Shown: positions 63,545 to 64,000 of the stretch, piece after piece | Numbering within the stretch: position 1 is the stretch's first letter | Layout of the letters: every line of letters begins with the position of its first letter | NCBI GenBank assembly: GCA_963920525.1 | Contig: OY986437.1 | Span: forward strand, 95,949,175 to 96,013,174 | Direction of reading: 5' to 3' | From: Dichetophora obliterata | Taxonomy: Eukaryota; Arthropoda; Insecta; Diptera; Sciomyzidae | DNA length: 64,000 nucleotides | The notes under the pieces: generated by a model | What the model saw: the letters and a program-made list of their open reading frames with translations, nothing else | Databases searched by the model: none | Told to the model about the DNA's origin: nothing | Translations under genes and position numbers: made by a program

Positions 63545-63840
63545 TGACCTAGCTTTTATTGATCAATTGTGTTATGTGTCTTATTAAATGTTTGCTCAGA
63601 AATGACCGAGAACTGGACCTACGTGTTTAATACCAACTCCGAACGGCTTATGCTCTCAAGAAGCTTTACAGGGCAATTTTTATTCTCTGGGGTTTGCCAT
63701 TGTCTGCAGAGAGGTAACGACCTTACAGAAAAATTAATTCAATTAAAAAAACTTTCTGTCTGAGCTGGAATTGAACCCGGGCTATCGCGGTTCTTTAGCT
63801 TAGGGGCCACGCACTCTACCCACTAGGCTACGGCCGCCAC
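63545..63840 (-). repeat. tRNA-derived SINE
   Basis: On the minus strand the head (63840-63762) reads like a tRNA: GTAGCCTAGTGGGTAGAGTG (A box) and GGGTTCAATTCCAGC (B box), about 30 bases apart. The body continues to lower coordinates and includes GAGAGCATAAGCCGTTCGGA and GTAGGTCC near 63610-63660. I recall the latter motifs from an abundant tephritid repeat; that link is from memory and unchecked. The head is not a functional tRNA gene because the acceptor stem does not close. The 3' end is approximate. Confidence 0.72.
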
Positions 63841-64000
63841 TAAAATGTATTTTATAATCAAAATTTCTCAAGTTCGTAAGTTGGGTCACTCGAGGCACTT
63901 AGGTCCGGCTCACTTATTGCCCTCACGCATCAATGAAGAGTGGAAAATGAAAATGTTGAGTAGTTGTCAAAACGACGAAGTTCGTAGAAAAGTCAAAAGA

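Noticed and set aside
63762..63840. A functional tRNA gene
   Set aside because: A and B boxes are present but the acceptor stem does not pair and a SINE body follows.

Overview
The window looks like AT-rich euchromatic or pericentric DNA from a brachyceran fly. The clues are short GT-AG introns inside the transposons, a rosa-type (DD41D) mariner remnant, a mini-me-like GTCY repeat, several Ty3, BEL/Pao and Tc1 relatives typical of Diptera, and a tRNA-derived SINE. The SINE 3' part resembles one I recall as abundant in tephritid fruit flies, so Tephritidae is the best guess but is not proven. I found no host protein-coding gene, rRNA, canonical tRNA or CRISPR array that I can support. Nearly everything recognisable is transposable elements, often nested, separated by anonymous non-coding DNA.

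Layout. 1-3850: non-coding DNA with an 8-bp-TSD foldback element (1816-2887) inside an older inverted repeat. 3858-6838: complete but dead pogo-like element with TA target site, TIRs, an intron, a stop codon and a frameshift. 8867-13113: young LTR element with 1.2-kb LTRs carrying a 10-bp minisatellite; it encodes only Gag plus protease. 13555-18684: 5-kb inverted repeat with a 1.07-kb spacer. 18759-19848: dead rosa-type mariner. 20123-21394: foldback element with 24-bp repeats; a decayed relative lies at 59215-59930. 22316-22990: piggyBac-like transposase fragment. 23357-33840: Ty3/gypsy element on the minus strand with CTTA target duplication, a Gag-Pro-RT-RH frame, an integrase frame and a long leader that has itself received a 3.5-kb near-perfect palindrome (29384-32926).

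37785-38290: non-LTR retrotransposon 3' end. About 38490-42105: decayed PIF/Harbinger element with a plus-strand Myb/SANT-like gene and a converging spliced transposase, one of whose introns is swollen by another TIR element. 44387-45986: Tc1-like element with doubled terminal repeats. 46525-47514: non-autonomous hAT-type element with a TTAA-flanked MITE inside it. 48948-49296: small MITE. 50520-56893: BEL/Pao element on the minus strand with near-identical LTRs, CTGAG duplication and an uninterrupted 1726-residue polyprotein; it is the only element here that looks potentially functional. 57444-57731: orphan THAP-domain fragment. 58190-59165: degenerate direct and inverted repeats. 60094-61673: TTAA-flanked Mutator/Kolobok-like remnant. 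63545-63840: SINE.

The genes do not form a common pathway. Their relations are those of nesting: young elements (the BEL element, the Gag-protease LTR element, the palindrome in the Ty3 leader) sit in or beside older, decayed ones. The least ordinary objects are the palindrome inside the Ty3 leader, the Gag-protease-only element whose start codon abuts and enters its primer-binding site, the two related 24-bp-repeat foldback copies sharing a diverged central region, and the Harbinger intron expanded by a second transposon.
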